Assembly: GCF_002220865.2 (NCBI RefSeq)
Contig: NZ_NHRJ02000002.1
Coordinates: forward strand, 453,892 to 517,891
From: Paenibacillus xerothermodurans
GTDB taxonomy: Bacteria; Bacillota; Bacilli; Paenibacillales; NBRC-103111
Length of the DNA: 64,000 nucleotides
Direction: 5' to 3'
Shown: in pieces, positions 27,484-36,032 of the stretch
How positions within the stretch are numbered: the first letter of the stretch is position 1
Layout of the letters: every line of letters begins with the position of its first letter
The notes under the pieces: generated by a model
The model's database searches: none
Told to the model about the DNA's origin: nothing
What the model saw: the letters and a program-made list of their open reading frames with translations, nothing else
Position numbers and translations under genes: made by a program

Positions 27484-27825
27484 TTACTTCGCTTCCTCGG
27501 TGTTCACTTTGGTCCATCTGTCCGCATCCCGTGTGCGGAATTTATGCATTATTTTATCATGCGCTTCCGTCAAATCAATGCCGAGGGAATTGGCGAAGCA
27601 TATGGTGATAAACAAAATATCTCCCAGCTCCAGCTCAATGGAATTGGCTTCTTCCGAGGGCTTTTTAGGTTTTTCACCGAACTCATGATTGACCTCCCTG
27701 GCCAATTCTCCAACTTCTTCGGACATTCGCGCCAGCATGGCCAGCGGGCTGAAATAGCCTTCTTTAAACTGCGATATGTACTGATCTACTTCCAACTGGA
27801 GTTCTTGTAGCGATCTCTTTGTCAT
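27484..27825 (-). CDS. ypjD: MazG-like nucleotide pyrophosphohydrolase (YpjD type)
   Basis: 113 aa, single-domain all-alpha NTP pyrophosphohydrolase. The metal-binding EExxE pattern is seen in MSEEVGELAREV and the second ExxD pair in LELGDILFITICFANSLGIDL. It probably cleans up noncanonical nucleotides. In B. subtilis ypjD lies directly upstream of dapB in the same order. The start ATG follows a modest purine tract. Confidence 0.88.
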   Translation of the reverse strand: MTKRSLQELQLEVDQYISQFKEGYFSPLAMLARMSEEVGELAREVNHEFGEKPKKPSEEANSIELELGDILFITICFANSLGIDLTEAHDKIMHKFRTRDADRWTKVNTEEAK

Positions 27826-28036
27826 ATGGAGATTGTCACCAACCTATCCGTTTAACCGCCCCAATTGGCGGAATAAACGTAGTGTTAACCTTTCTTATCA
27901 TGTTAACGCAAACGTGTGGGGATGACAAATTTTTTTTGACACAAAATCAGGCATACTACTTACAGATATCAGTTGACCGACAGCGCATGGCAGTGGACAC
28001 GAACATGCGAAACGAGAGAACGGGGGTATACTTCTT

Positions 28037-28906
28037 ATGGCATTTCGATTAACCGCAGAAAGATTGCAATCGCTTCCCGCAATCCTGCTAGGAACCGCTA
28101 TATATGCGTTTGGCCTGCACTTTTTTGTCATCCCGAACCAATTGATGGAGGGTGGTCTTACCGGGGTTGCTCTGCTTTTAAATTATATATTCGGTTTTCC
28201 TCCTTCAATCACGACCCTAGTCCTCAATGTGCCGCTGTTTGTTGTGGGTTGGAAAGCGCTCGGCAAAGAGCCGATGTTTTTCACTATTATCGGGACATTT
28301 GCGTTATCTTTTTTTCTGTGGCTGATTGAAAGGTTCATCAAAAACGGCTGGCTGACTCCGTTTCATACGGAGCAGGATTTTTTCCTGGCTGCCGCGTACG
28401 CGGGAGTGAGCTTGGGCGTTGGATTAGGATTGGTGTTTCGTTACGGAGGCACTACAGGAGGCGTGGATATTATAGCCCGAATCGGCCAGCAGCGTAAGGG
28501 TTGGAGTATGGGGCAAGTGATTTTGTTATTTGATGTGTGTGTGATCGGCGCATCACTATTCTTCATTCCGATAGTAAAGATATTGTACACGCTCGTGGCG
28601 GTGTTTATCGCAAGCAGGGTAATTGATATCATCATCCAGGGTGCATACGCGGCGCGTGCGTTCACGATCATCACCGACCACGCGGAAGCGATGGTAGCAG
28701 CGATCTCACGGGAAACCGACCGGGGGGCTACTATTATCCCCGCAGTCGGAGGTTTTAGCGGAGCGAAAAAAAATGTAGTCTACTGCGTGGTGTATAGGCA
28801 GGAGATGAGGAGATTGCGAGATATTACGCGATCCATTGACCCGCATGCGTTTGTGATCATAAATGAAGTTAACGATGTGCTGGGAGAGGGCTTTAGACCG
28901 GAATAA
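28037..28906 (+). CDS. ypjC: YitT-family membrane protein (YpjC type)
   Basis: 289 aa. Five or six membrane segments fill residues 10-190 (e.g. TAIYAFGLHFFVIPNQLMEGG and GVSLGVGLGLVFRYGGTTGG), followed by a cytosolic C-terminal DUF2179 domain (GATIIPAVGGFSG; YCVVYRQEMRRL). The family has no settled function. GGGGGTATACTTCTT precedes the ATG. It is the only plus-strand gene in this stretch and diverges from ypjD. Confidence 0.88.
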   Translation: MAFRLTAERLQSLPAILLGTAIYAFGLHFFVIPNQLMEGGLTGVALLLNYIFGFPPSITTLVLNVPLFVVGWKALGKEPMFFTIIGTFALSFFLWLIERFIKNGWLTPFHTEQDFFLAAAYAGVSLGVGLGLVFRYGGTTGGVDIIARIGQQRKGWSMGQVILLFDVCVIGASLFFIPIVKILYTLVAVFIASRVIDIIIQGAYAARAFTIITDHAEAMVAAISRETDRGATIIPAVGGFSGAKKNVVYCVVYRQEMRRLRDITRSIDPHAFVIINEVNDVLGEGFRPE

Positions 28907-28911
28907 GGAAG

Positions 28912-29781
28912 TTAGGCATCGTCTTTTTTACGGACCGGTACCATCCCCCCGTCCTTTTTCGCAAGACGCCAACCCGCAAAGATGAGAGCCGCTACGATGG
29001 CCGATCCGATTGCCACTATCCACAGGATAGGGCTCTGTTCATCGATAATGGGAAGGTAAGCCGTGGCCTCCTGTCTTAAAAACAGCTTATCGATATGCTG
29101 CCGCAATTCGGGCAAGACATTGTTGATTTGTGTGAACGGCACCTGCGGTAACTTTGCCTGATTCGAAATAAAGCTGATGAGCGAATCCAGCTTCTCCACA
29201 TCGCTCGGGTCGCGGTTAATGGCCACACTCGGATGGATAACTGAAATTCTAAGTCCGAGCTGAGCTGCGGCGCTCTGTGCCAGCTTTTTATCATGTGCCG
29301 TGGACGCTGCCGACAGGCGTTCAATATCCTCCTGAATAAGCTTATAGTACTGCAGCCACATCGGCTGAGCCTTGTGTGTCAGAGCGTCTGTTGCCAGCCG
29401 GATTTGCGCGGCTGAAATTTGTACCGCGTCCGGCGCTAAATTTACCGCGTTGAACACCCGCTTCGCTTCGGTGACGGCAGACGTCAAAGCGTTCATTCCT
29501 TCAATAGAAGTTATGCCTGCATAACTGAGCTGCGGTATTTGATCGCCCAACTGCTGTAACACAGCTCGTCCGCCGGCTACATCGCCCTGCATCACTTTTT
29601 GGTACATGTCGTCCGCCGTTTGATTTAACATCGCCATTTGCCGCAGCTGCTCCTCACTTGGCTCCGCCACAGCGGGCTCTCGTGCGGATTCACTTATGGC
29701 ACCGCAGCCTGCCAGCAGACCTGCGCAAATCAGCACTGCCAACAGCATTCCGATCCCTGCCCGCCTTACATAAAAAAACAT
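28912..29781 (-). CDS. ypjB: Sporulation protein YpjB
   Basis: 289 aa. Lipobox LLAGC near residue 26, an extracytoplasmic helical domain, then a C-terminal membrane span (ILWIVAIGSAIVAALIFAGW) with a basic tail. This matches B. subtilis YpjB, a sporulation-linked protein placed between ypjC and ypjA as here. The start is unusual: ATGTTTTTTT directly follows a strong hairpin that contains the RBS, so expression may be gated (see the hairpin entry). Confidence 0.85.
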   Translation of the reverse strand: MFFYVRRAGIGMLLAVLICAGLLAGCGAISESAREPAVAEPSEEQLRQMAMLNQTADDMYQKVMQGDVAGGRAVLQQLGDQIPQLSYAGITSIEGMNALTSAVTEAKRVFNAVNLAPDAVQISAAQIRLATDALTHKAQPMWLQYYKLIQEDIERLSAASTAHDKKLAQSAAAQLGLRISVIHPSVAINRDPSDVEKLDSLISFISNQAKLPQVPFTQINNVLPELRQHIDKLFLRQEATAYLPIIDEQSPILWIVAIGSAIVAALIFAGWRLAKKDGGMVPVRKKDDA

Positions 29782-29823
29782 CGGACATCCCTCCTATACC
29801 ATCATGGTATGGGGGGATGTCCG
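29782..29823 (-). promoter_or_regulatory. RBS-masking, terminator-like hairpin between ypjA and ypjB
   Basis: CGGACATCCC (minus 29823-29814) pairs perfectly with GGGATGTCCG (29791-29782), and an inner ATACCAT/ATGGTAT stem closes the loop. The AGGAGGG RBS of ypjB lies in the 3' half of this structure. The ATG follows immediately and the next seven bases are U, so the unit also has the shape of an intrinsic terminator with the start codon between stem and U-tract. Confidence 0.7.
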
Positions 29824-29826
29824 CAT

Positions 29827-30492
29827 TTAGACCTGCCGTTTAGTCAGAATGGTGCGCAGCTTCATCATGACGAACGCAATGATTATACTAACAAAGCTCA
29901 ACTCCACTGTAAACGCGGCTACCATCGACAAATCATCGTTCAGCTCATCCGGAAGCCAAGGATAAACTCCGACCGTATAGTCCATAAAATCGTTCAACAA
30001 TGTCCATAGTCCAGCGATAATGATCGGCAGTGTGCGATACGTGTACAGGCGCATATACAACAACACCTCAGCCGCCATCCCCAGATGTGACAAGGTTAAC
30101 ATCCACCCCGCCCAGTCAACATGGTCCCCTTGGTACGCGCCGGCCCATATCATGCTCACTGCCCAAATGCCATATTTGAACGAGGTAATCACGGCCAGCG
30201 CTTCCACGCAGCCCCGAAACCAATCGGCAGCTTGATGTTGGGCGCGGCCACGATATGAGTCGAGGAGTAGAAAAAGTAGCACTAGTGTAAAAAAGAGGCT
30301 CGCCGTGGGGCTGTCCGGCACGAACGGTAAATATGCGGGAGACAGTTCACGGACAGTGAAAACCAACTGATTGCCATACCACATGTATCCATATATTGTG
30401 CCAAGTAAATTGACCCAAAATAAGCTCCAAAGCATAAAACGGGTTGCTAAAAACTCTGTTGAAAAGAACGCTCTACTAGTTGTAGGTAACAA
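29827..30492 (-). CDS. ypjA: DUF1405 membrane protein YpjA
   Basis: 221 aa with seven or so membrane segments (e.g. FMLWSLFWVNLLGTIYGYMW, FFTLVLLFLLLDSY, FTVELSFVSIIIAFVMM). It corresponds to B. subtilis YpjA, of unknown function, next to ypjB and upstream of neither qcr gene but adjacent to qcrC as in Bacillus. Translation appears to start at TTG (30492), because GGGAGGAGC sits at correct distance and no in-frame ATG is suitably placed. Confidence 0.82.
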   Translation of the reverse strand: MLPTTSRAFFSTEFLATRFMLWSLFWVNLLGTIYGYMWYGNQLVFTVRELSPAYLPFVPDSPTASLFFTLVLLFLLLDSYRGRAQHQAADWFRGCVEALAVITSFKYGIWAVSMIWAGAYQGDHVDWAGWMLTLSHLGMAAEVLLYMRLYTYRTLPIIIAGLWTLLNDFMDYTVGVYPWLPDELNDDLSMVAAFTVELSFVSIIIAFVMMKLRTILTKRQV

Positions 30493-30515
30493 GGAAGCTC
30501 CTCCCGTCCTGTATT

Positions 30516-30546
30516 GAAAAAACCTGACCGTACATACGGCCAGGTT
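30516..30546 (-). terminator. Intrinsic terminator after qcrC
   Basis: AACCTGGCCGTATGTACGGTCAGGTT (split here as stem AACCTG/CAGGTT with inner CCGTA/TACGG) is followed by TTTTTC on the minus strand, just past the qcrC stop. Confidence 0.85.
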
Positions 30547-30552
30547 CGTACT

Positions 30553-31446
30553 TTATTGAGATTTTTGCATTCCTAACCATTCTGACAATTTAGTTATGTC
30601 CGCATCAGTCAAGCCTTTTTTGATGTTCTCGTCATATTGGGGCTCCATGGTTCCTTGGCCGTTCTTGATGATCCCAAGAATCGAGGCAGCATCGTGCTCA
30701 TCACCTACGCCGCGCAGTGCTGGGATTCCTGAGGACGGAATTCCTTTAAGATCCGTGCCATGGCATGTTACACATGTCGCTTTCTTGTAGATCTCAGCGC
30801 CTGGATCATCAGCGGCCACGATCGCTGGAGCTCCAGCGGGCTTTTTGGCTGCGCCGCCGCCACCGCCCTCGGCTTTGCTCGCGTGCATCTCTTCCTCACG
30901 CTTGATGTGTTCCGGTATAATGTTCTTCGACTCCAATTCGTGCTGATAGTGGCTCCAGGATACTACCGTGAGGTATGTACACGCAATCAATGTCAAAATC
31001 ATCAAGGACGATGCGATCGGACGTCTGTAGAAACGTCTTTCTTTGCCGGTATCAAGGAAAGGAGCAAGCGCAAGGGCGCCGAACATGATCCCCGGTACGA
31101 TAACGGTACCAAGAACGACAAAGTCATTGGATGCATAAGGATATTTCAACAGCTGGTACAAAAAGAGAAAATACCAGTCAGGCATCGGAATAAACTGTGT
31201 GTTGGTCGGATCGGCAGGATAACCGAGAGGAGCTGGCTCAGAGATGACCAGTGTCCAAATGCCGACGAGCACTACAACCGCTACCATCCATTCTTTTAGT
31301 AGAAAGTTAGGAATAAATACTTCCGATTTGCCCGGATAAGCTGAGAAATCAGGTTGGGGCAAACGTGAGGTTCTTGCCCGTATACGAGAATCTCCTACAT
31401 AAACAATTTTTTCGTCAGACTTGTTACTATGTGCCACCAGACGCAC
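30553..31446 (-). CDS. qcrC: Menaquinol:cytochrome c reductase, cytochrome b/c subunit
   Basis: 297 aa. It fuses a subunit-IV-like part with three membrane segments (WMVAVVVLVGIWTLVI; VLGTVIVPGIMFGALALAPF; SSLMILTLIACTYLTVV) to a C-terminal c-type cytochrome domain with the heme site CVTCHG (near residue 227). A Gly/Ala/Lys-rich linker joins them. This b/c fusion is the typical Bacillales arrangement. It passes electrons from the b subunit and Rieske protein to soluble or bound cytochrome c. Confidence 0.95.
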   Translation of the reverse strand: MRLVAHSNKSDEKIVYVGDSRIRARTSRLPQPDFSAYPGKSEVFIPNFLLKEWMVAVVVLVGIWTLVISEPAPLGYPADPTNTQFIPMPDWYFLFLYQLLKYPYASNDFVVLGTVIVPGIMFGALALAPFLDTGKERRFYRRPIASSLMILTLIACTYLTVVSWSHYQHELESKNIIPEHIKREEEMHASKAEGGGGGAAKKPAGAPAIVAADDPGAEIYKKATCVTCHGTDLKGIPSSGIPALRGVGDEHDAASILGIIKNGQGTMEPQYDENIKKGLTDADITKLSEWLGMQKSQ

Positions 31447-31460
31447 CTCCTTGCTTTCTC

Positions 31461-32132
31461 TTATAGCGGACCGGAAATACCTTGCTTACGAATCATAAAG
31501 AAGTGTCCTGCCAACAGTGCCAGCAGTGCACCTGGCAAGAAGAATACGTGTAAAGCAAAGAATCTAGTCAACGTTTGCGCTCCTACGATTTCGCCGCCTT
31601 GCAGGAAGGTTTTGATATACTCACCGATATAAGGTGCGGAAGCGGCAATCTTAATACCAACTTGAGTAGCAAAGTAGGCTTTGTTGTCCCACGGCAGCAG
31701 GTAGCCGGTGAAACCGAGACCCAACATCACCAGGAAAATCAACACCCCAACAACCCAGTTCATTTCCCGAGGGGCTTTGTAAGAGCCTGTGAAGAACACG
31801 CGTAAAGTATGTAAAAACATCATGACAATAACGAGGCTGGCTCCCCAGTGGTGCATACCGCGCACGATCACACCAAACGCTACCTTGTGCTGCAGATAGT
31901 CGACACTGGCATATGCGTTGTTGATGTCTGGCACATAATACATCGTCAGGAACATGCCTGATAGAATTTGAATAACTGTAATGAAAAACGTCAAGCCACC
32001 AAAGCAATAGACAAATGCGGAAAAATGGTGTGCCGGGTTCACGTGCTCAGGTACTTCATGATCGGCTACATCTCTCCACATCGGCGTGATATCTAGACGT
32101 TCATCAATCCAGTTATACATATTTTTAAACAT
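31461..32132 (-). CDS. qcrB: Menaquinol:cytochrome c reductase, cytochrome b subunit
   Basis: 223 aa, cytochrome b6-like with four membrane segments. Heme-ligand histidines are in the second and fourth helices (GMHHWGASLVIVMMFLHTLRV and FFALHVFFLPGALLALLAGH). PREMNWVVG matches the family's inter-helix signature. It forms the membrane core with qcrC and binds menaquinol. It lies 14 bp from qcrC and 19 bp from qcrA. Confidence 0.96.
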   Translation of the reverse strand: MFKNMYNWIDERLDITPMWRDVADHEVPEHVNPAHHFSAFVYCFGGLTFFITVIQILSGMFLTMYYVPDINNAYASVDYLQHKVAFGVIVRGMHHWGASLVIVMMFLHTLRVFFTGSYKAPREMNWVVGVLIFLVMLGLGFTGYLLPWDNKAYFATQVGIKIAASAPYIGEYIKTFLQGGEIVGAQTLTRFFALHVFFLPGALLALLAGHFFMIRKQGISGPL

Positions 32133-32151
32133 CTGATGTTACGCCTCCTTA

Positions 32152-32697
32152 TTATACCCTTTTGTTCGGACCAAGCTGTCCAACGTACACGAAACCGTTC
32201 TCTACCTTCAGGTCATATTGATCCAAAGGCGCTGGTGCAACAGCGAGGCTTTTTCCATCCGCGGTGTAATGCGCGCCATGGCATGGACAGTAATATTGAT
32301 CCTTAAACTCGGGACTGCCGTTCCAGTTCACCGTACATCCAAGGTGCTTACAGGTTGGATTCAAGGCGAAAATGTTGCCTTCTTTGTCCTTGGAAATCCA
32401 AGCTTCCAACTCAGGCTCACTCTCATACCAGCCATCGACCTGGTGCACTTTGAACTTAAAGGATGTTGGTACTTCGGTAATTTTGGCCGCCTCCACAACC
32501 TTCACCCATGCCGCTTCGACTTTTGGTTGAAGGACCGGATCTACGGCAAAGCGAAGCATAGGAACAATCATTCCGGCGCCCATAAACGCTCCTGCTCCAC
32601 CCAGGGTATAGGAGAGAAATTGCCGTCTTGACATCTCGCGACGTCTGACCGGGAATTCTCCCTGATGCTGCGCATCCTGCTTCTTGTGCTCACTCAT
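32152..32697 (-). CDS. qcrA: Menaquinol:cytochrome c reductase, Rieske iron-sulphur subunit
   Basis: 181 aa from ATG at 32697 (AAAGGGGGTAG RBS; an upstream in-frame start lacks one). A twin-arginine signal (SRRQFL) and an uncleaved membrane anchor lead to the Rieske domain with cluster ligands CKHLGC and CPCHGAHY. The cluster accepts one electron of each quinol and passes it to cytochrome c. It is first in the qcrABC operon, with a good sigma-A promoter at 32774-32802. Confidence 0.96.
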   Translation of the reverse strand: MSEHKKQDAQHQGEFPVRRREMSRRQFLSYTLGGAGAFMGAGMIVPMLRFAVDPVLQPKVEAAWVKVVEAAKITEVPTSFKFKVHQVDGWYESEPELEAWISKDKEGNIFALNPTCKHLGCTVNWNGSPEFKDQYYCPCHGAHYTADGKSLAVAPAPLDQYDLKVENGFVYVGQLGPNKRV

Positions 32698-32773
32698 TCT
32701 CGATCTACCCCCTTTTGCCAACATATATCACGTCGTTCGACATTACTTTACAACAATTACTAGGACATAATTA

Positions 32774-32802
32774 ATAATATATTAGGAGTTAGGGTGCGTC
32801 AA
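32774..32802 (-). promoter_or_regulatory. Sigma-A promoter of qcrABC
   Basis: On the minus strand TTGACG (32797-32802), a 17-nt spacer and TATTAT (32774-32779). The predicted transcript start is about 70 nt before qcrA. Confidence 0.65.
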
Positions 32803-32937
32803 GAATTTTGGACACCCTTTCAAAACCCGCAAGCCCGTACGTGTGGTAAGTTTTAACTAAATTGTCACATCTGTTTACCGAAACAGAAAATACATATTGT
32901 GCATAGATCTGGCAGCGACGCCCCGGTTAACAAACAT

Positions 32938-33378
32938 TTATTCCTGCGTTCTATGAGACCACATATGCTGGAGCTTCCTGGAGATTTGCTGCTGTACTTG
33001 TAGCAATGATTTATTTAGCACCTGAGGCGGCAACGCGAATGAGAGATCGGCGCCTACCGTATTTAACGAATGCCCCAGTTCCGCTTTCGCGGTCACCACA
33101 ACCACAAAAGCAAAGCCGTTGTCCTTCAGTCTCGTACACACCTGCTTTAATAGTGACGAGTCTTCCTCTGGACTTACGAAATGAAATGCGGGATAGGTAA
33201 GTATTCTGCCTTTATAAGGAATCTCGAAGCAATCCAGCGCATCTCTAAGATGCTCGAGCGCCTGCGTTGCTTCCCACGGAGCTTCACTGCCTGTTAAGCC
33301 AGTCACCGGCAGCAAGCATGTGTCTACGTATGGCCGTAAGCTCTCCCATTCCGATTGGGCTACATCACTGAATTTCAT
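32938..33378 (-). CDS. ypiF: DUF2487 protein YpiF
   Basis: 146 aa soluble protein. Size, position directly upstream of qcrA, and sequence (AQSEWESLRPYVDTCLLPVTGL) correspond to B. subtilis YpiF, a conserved protein of unknown function. It starts with GGAGGAAGAGAGT before the ATG. It is separated from the upstream IDEAL gene by a strong terminator, so it has its own promoter. Confidence 0.8.
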   Translation of the reverse strand: MKFSDVAQSEWESLRPYVDTCLLPVTGLTGSEAPWEATQALEHLRDALDCFEIPYKGRILTYPAFHFVSPEEDSSLLKQVCTRLKDNGFAFVVVVTAKAELGHSLNTVGADLSFALPPQVLNKSLLQVQQQISRKLQHMWSHRTQE

Positions 33379-33418
33379 ACTCTCTTCCTCCTTTTATCAC
33401 CTCATCTACTTTAACACA

Positions 33419-33450
33419 GAAAAAAAGACATATGAACAATGTTCATATGC
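33419..33450 (-). terminator. Intrinsic terminator after the IDEAL-domain gene
   Basis: A perfect CATATGAACA/TGTTCATATG inverted repeat around one base is followed on the minus strand by TCTTTTTTT. Confidence 0.85.
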
Positions 33451-33501
33451 CCTTTATCCATTTTTATCTTGGCCTAAGGTCCCGGGAGACAAGTTTATCG
33501 A

Positions 33502-33687
33502 CTATGCGAGCCTAAGTGATTTGAGTTCTGTGGTGAGGGCAATAAACTTATCCTCGTCCCCCTTGGCAAGAGCCAGATCTATCTCTTCGTACAAAACCTG
33601 TTCCTTATACTTGCGTATTGATTCATCCAATACCATTTCTGCAAACAAGCTTAACATCATATCATGGGAAACGTTCATTTTGCCCAT
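33502..33687 (-). CDS. IDEAL-domain protein (short YpiB-related)
   Basis: 61 aa from ATG at 33687 with GGAGGTAGGTGCT as RBS. The sequence contains the IDEAL-type segment LYEEIDLALAKGDEDKFIAL. In B. subtilis the same slot is held by YpiB, which has an N-terminal UPF0302 domain before IDEAL. Only the short IDEAL part exists here. Other IDEAL proteins act in regulation by protein contact; the partner here is unknown. Confidence 0.75.
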   Translation of the reverse strand: MGKMNVSHDMMLSLFAEMVLDESIRKYKEQVLYEEIDLALAKGDEDKFIALTTELKSLRLA

Positions 33688-33739
33688 AGCACCTACCTCC
33701 AAGCCGGGTCATTCTCCAGATTATCGTTATCACCTTGCC

Positions 33740-34000
33740 AGCATTAAGCTTGCTATTCTTTTGCTGGCGTGTGCTATACGCACCCTTCCAATGTTCGCTG
33801 CGATTGCGCTAGAAATCAACTTCTGCTACTTCACGCATCACTCTGGCCAAAGAACCTAATGATAGGGCTCTAGAAGTGAGCTGCTCATTCTCTGCCACCA
33901 AAGAATCTGCCCCTGTTAAAGCATATTCATCGACATCGGCGCCGTGAAGTACTGCTGCCCCGATGCTAACGAATGTGCCTCTACCTACTAAGTGGCCTTA
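33740..34000 (-). pseudogene. Decayed gamma-carbonic-anhydrase-like (hexapeptide-repeat) gene fragment
   Basis: Reading the minus strand from 33994 gives GRGTFVSIGAAVLHGADVD, then EYALTGADSLVAENEQ, then SRALSLGSLARVMREVAEVDF, a stop, and RNRSEHW in the same frame. This follows the C-terminal pattern of gamma-class carbonic anhydrase-like proteins (IGMGAxVL, GAGSLV, GSPAKVxRxL, SAxHY). Upstream the frame is broken by several stops and no N-terminal half is present. It is a remnant, likely non-functional. Confidence 0.65.
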
Positions 34001-34145
34001 ATACTAGCTGCATCTCCCTCAGACGCTTCTGCCTCTCAGTTATGAGCGGCTAATTTTTGCCGTCAGGGCCGATCCAATCGGCCTGAATACCGCTGCTAGG
34101 ACCGATCCAAGGATCGACGATCCCGTGTTGTACCGGATAAGTGCC
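34000..34145. other. Spacer with an in-frame 31-codon extension after the 34146-35270 gene
   Basis: Beyond the TAA of the upstream gene the same frame stays open for 31 codons (34053-34145, e.g. YPVQHGIVDPWIGPSSG) before a TAG. It reads like protein rather than random sequence, with a repeated DxWIGP element. Its meaning is unclear. Confidence 0.4.
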
Positions 34146-35270
34146 TTAGCGTTTTTCCATCGGAAGTACGATGAGATCGTCTTCTGCGACATAGGTACCT
34201 TGAATGATACTGCTGCCAAGTTTGGTCAACTGAACTACTGCCCCTTTCTCCTCCTTTTCACCGATTCGTAGTAAACCGAGATGCATCATCATCCGCAAGA
34301 TGCGCTGTTCTAGTATCGAGTCCGGCGTGTCGTAATAGAAAGGACGGACTAACGGGTGTAAAGCTGTATGTATGGAGGCAATGGTGACCCAAGAACGGGT
34401 GAGCTTCTCCAGCCAAAAAACAAGAGATTGCAGATTCGGGATGGCCCCTTTATACAACCTTAACCAGAAGCGGTACACTTGAAGCAAATCTTCCTTTTGC
34501 CCGCCGTCCAGCCGTTCCTTGCCTTTGCTGCTCAAAGCTAGCACCTGATGATGTTCCGTTATTAAATCGTGGTAGTAACAATAATCGTAGATGAACGAGA
34601 AACGGTTGGGATACTCCTTGAACATGCGGCCGTAGCCGAAACGCCACGCCGTCTTCCGCACAGGTTCTTCCTTTACAGACAAACGATTCAATATTTGTTG
34701 CAGGTAACGCTTGTACATGTAATGTTCAGCGGTGAGCAGCGTCTCATTGTGGTGCACGAATTCCAGAAAAAAATAGATATCGTCAATAATCAGCTTCTGT
34801 TCATCCCGATAAATCTCAGGTTCGTCGGTGAATTCCAACTGCTGCTTCAACTGGTTGCCCAGCGCTTCGCTAAAACGGCGTTTTAAGTCCGCCGGCACTT
34901 GGAACACAAAACGTGTGTCCCGGGAATATCCGTTGAACAACCACCCCCGCTGCTTAAACCTGGCGATCATGTCCCGCGGGTTCCATGCCACATTGTCATC
35001 CTTGACAAATCGGCTTTGCTGAACCCGCGCAATCAATTCCTCAAGACTGAACGTGCCGCGCTTATCAAAGATAAGAGAGTTTAAGAAACGTATGTCCTCT
35101 ATCGACAAGTCAGTGACCTGACGCTCGAACACTTCTCTTCGGCTGATCGTAGACAAAATCGATTGGATGAGCTCATTCTTGGAATGCCCATTGCATTCAC
35201 AGTTGTATGTGACCGCGATCCTTCCCAAATCGTGAATGTCCGCGTAACTCAACATATCAGCTAGATTCAT
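34146..35270 (-). CDS. Conserved hypothetical protein (374 aa)
   Basis: Soluble, Arg/Tyr/Phe-rich, with no signal, membrane segment or known catalytic motif. The N-terminal 60 residues (DIHDLGRIAVTYNCECNGHSKNELIQSIL) look like a SAP-like or HTH-like helical unit. Later segments such as MFKEYPNRFSFIYDYCYYHDL and a possible winged helix near the C-terminus (RILRMMMHLGLLRIGE) would fit a DNA-associated protein, but this is speculation. The ATG has a strong GGGGAGG RBS. The stop is followed by a suspicious in-frame extension. Confidence 0.7.
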   Translation of the reverse strand: MNLADMLSYADIHDLGRIAVTYNCECNGHSKNELIQSILSTISRREVFERQVTDLSIEDIRFLNSLIFDKRGTFSLEELIARVQQSRFVKDDNVAWNPRDMIARFKQRGWLFNGYSRDTRFVFQVPADLKRRFSEALGNQLKQQLEFTDEPEIYRDEQKLIIDDIYFFLEFVHHNETLLTAEHYMYKRYLQQILNRLSVKEEPVRKTAWRFGYGRMFKEYPNRFSFIYDYCYYHDLITEHHQVLALSSKGKERLDGGQKEDLLQVYRFWLRLYKGAIPNLQSLVFWLEKLTRSWVTIASIHTALHPLVRPFYYDTPDSILEQRILRMMMHLGLLRIGEKEEKGAVVQLTKLGSSIIQGTYVAEDDLIVLPMEKR

Positions 35271-35357
35271 GGCATTGTACCTCCCCGAACTTGCTTAGTA
35301 CCATTATAGGAAGATACGCTGAATTTAAACGGGGGGCTTGAAAAAACATTTTCCTGC

Positions 35358-35386
35358 AAAAAAAAGACCCGCGGTATACGCGAGCC
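35358..35386 (-). terminator. Intrinsic terminator after the histidine phosphatase gene
   Basis: GGCTCGCG pairs with CGCGGGTC (two G-U pairs) around a short loop and is followed by eight U on the minus strand. Confidence 0.7.
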
Positions 35387-35392
35387 TAAGCA

Positions 35393-35971
35393 TCATGTTT
35401 GCTCCAAATGCGCGGTGCAATTTAAAAGAAGACATCTCCATGCGGTAATATCGCGCTCCATTACGGTCAGGGAGGTGTTATTGATGTGGGAGGTGAGTGG
35501 CTCACCAATCATGAATTCCAATACCGGAGCGATGTAGCCCCCATGGCTCACCAGCAAAATGCGCTTGCCGCCATGCTGTTCCTCAAGCTCCTCTATAAAC
35601 GTTACCCACCTCTTGAGCAAATCCGCGTCGCTTTCCATCCCCAGATCCAGCTCTCTCCAACTCTCACCCCAGCGGTCGACGCGCTCCTGTAACGTCGTGC
35701 CTTCGAGCTCACCGAAACGTCGCTCCCTCAGCCTCGCGTCAACGCCGATAAACGGTATGCCCGTCACATCGGAGATTGTTTGCGCTGTCTGTCTCGCACG
35801 TATTAAATCACTGGACACGATACCGTCCCAAGACTCAGATTTGAGACGATTAGCGAGCTCGTGAGCCTGCCTAACTCCAACTTCAGCCAGTTCCGTATCC
35901 ATCTGCCCTTGCATCCGGCCGGCAAGGTTCCATTCCGTCGTTCCATGCCGTATAAATCCTAAAGTAATCAC
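35393..35971 (-). CDS. Histidine phosphatase family protein (phosphoglycerate-mutase-like)
   Basis: 192 aa. The catalytic RHG motif is in GFIRHGTTEWN, the second Arg region in SSDLIRARQTA, the acid in RRFGELEGTT, and the second His in LLVSHGGYI. Such small members are phosphatases (PhoE or CobC-like) more often than true mutases; the substrate is not deducible. It forms its own unit after the 34146 gene and before the anti-sigma gene. Confidence 0.9.
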   Translation of the reverse strand: MITLGFIRHGTTEWNLAGRMQGQMDTELAEVGVRQAHELANRLKSESWDGIVSSDLIRARQTAQTISDVTGIPFIGVDARLRERRFGELEGTTLQERVDRWGESWRELDLGMESDADLLKRWVTFIEELEEQHGGKRILLVSHGGYIAPVLEFMIGEPLTSHINNTSLTVMERDITAWRCLLLNCTAHLEQT

Positions 35972-35999
35972 TGCGCAGCACCGCTTTCCTTAGTTGAAT

Positions 36000-36023
36000 T
36001 CAAAAGACCCCGATAACGGGGCC
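36000..36023 (-). terminator. Intrinsic terminator after the anti-sigma gene
   Basis: GGCCCCGTTATCGGGGTC forms a short G+C stem followed by TTTTG on the minus strand. Confidence 0.65.
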
Positions 36024-36032
36024 TTAGGCATA

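Noticed and set aside
27841-27880. CCGCC/GGCGG inverted repeat between ypjD and ypjC
   Set aside because: The stem is short and without a U-tract on either strand, so it is not a convincing terminator or operator.
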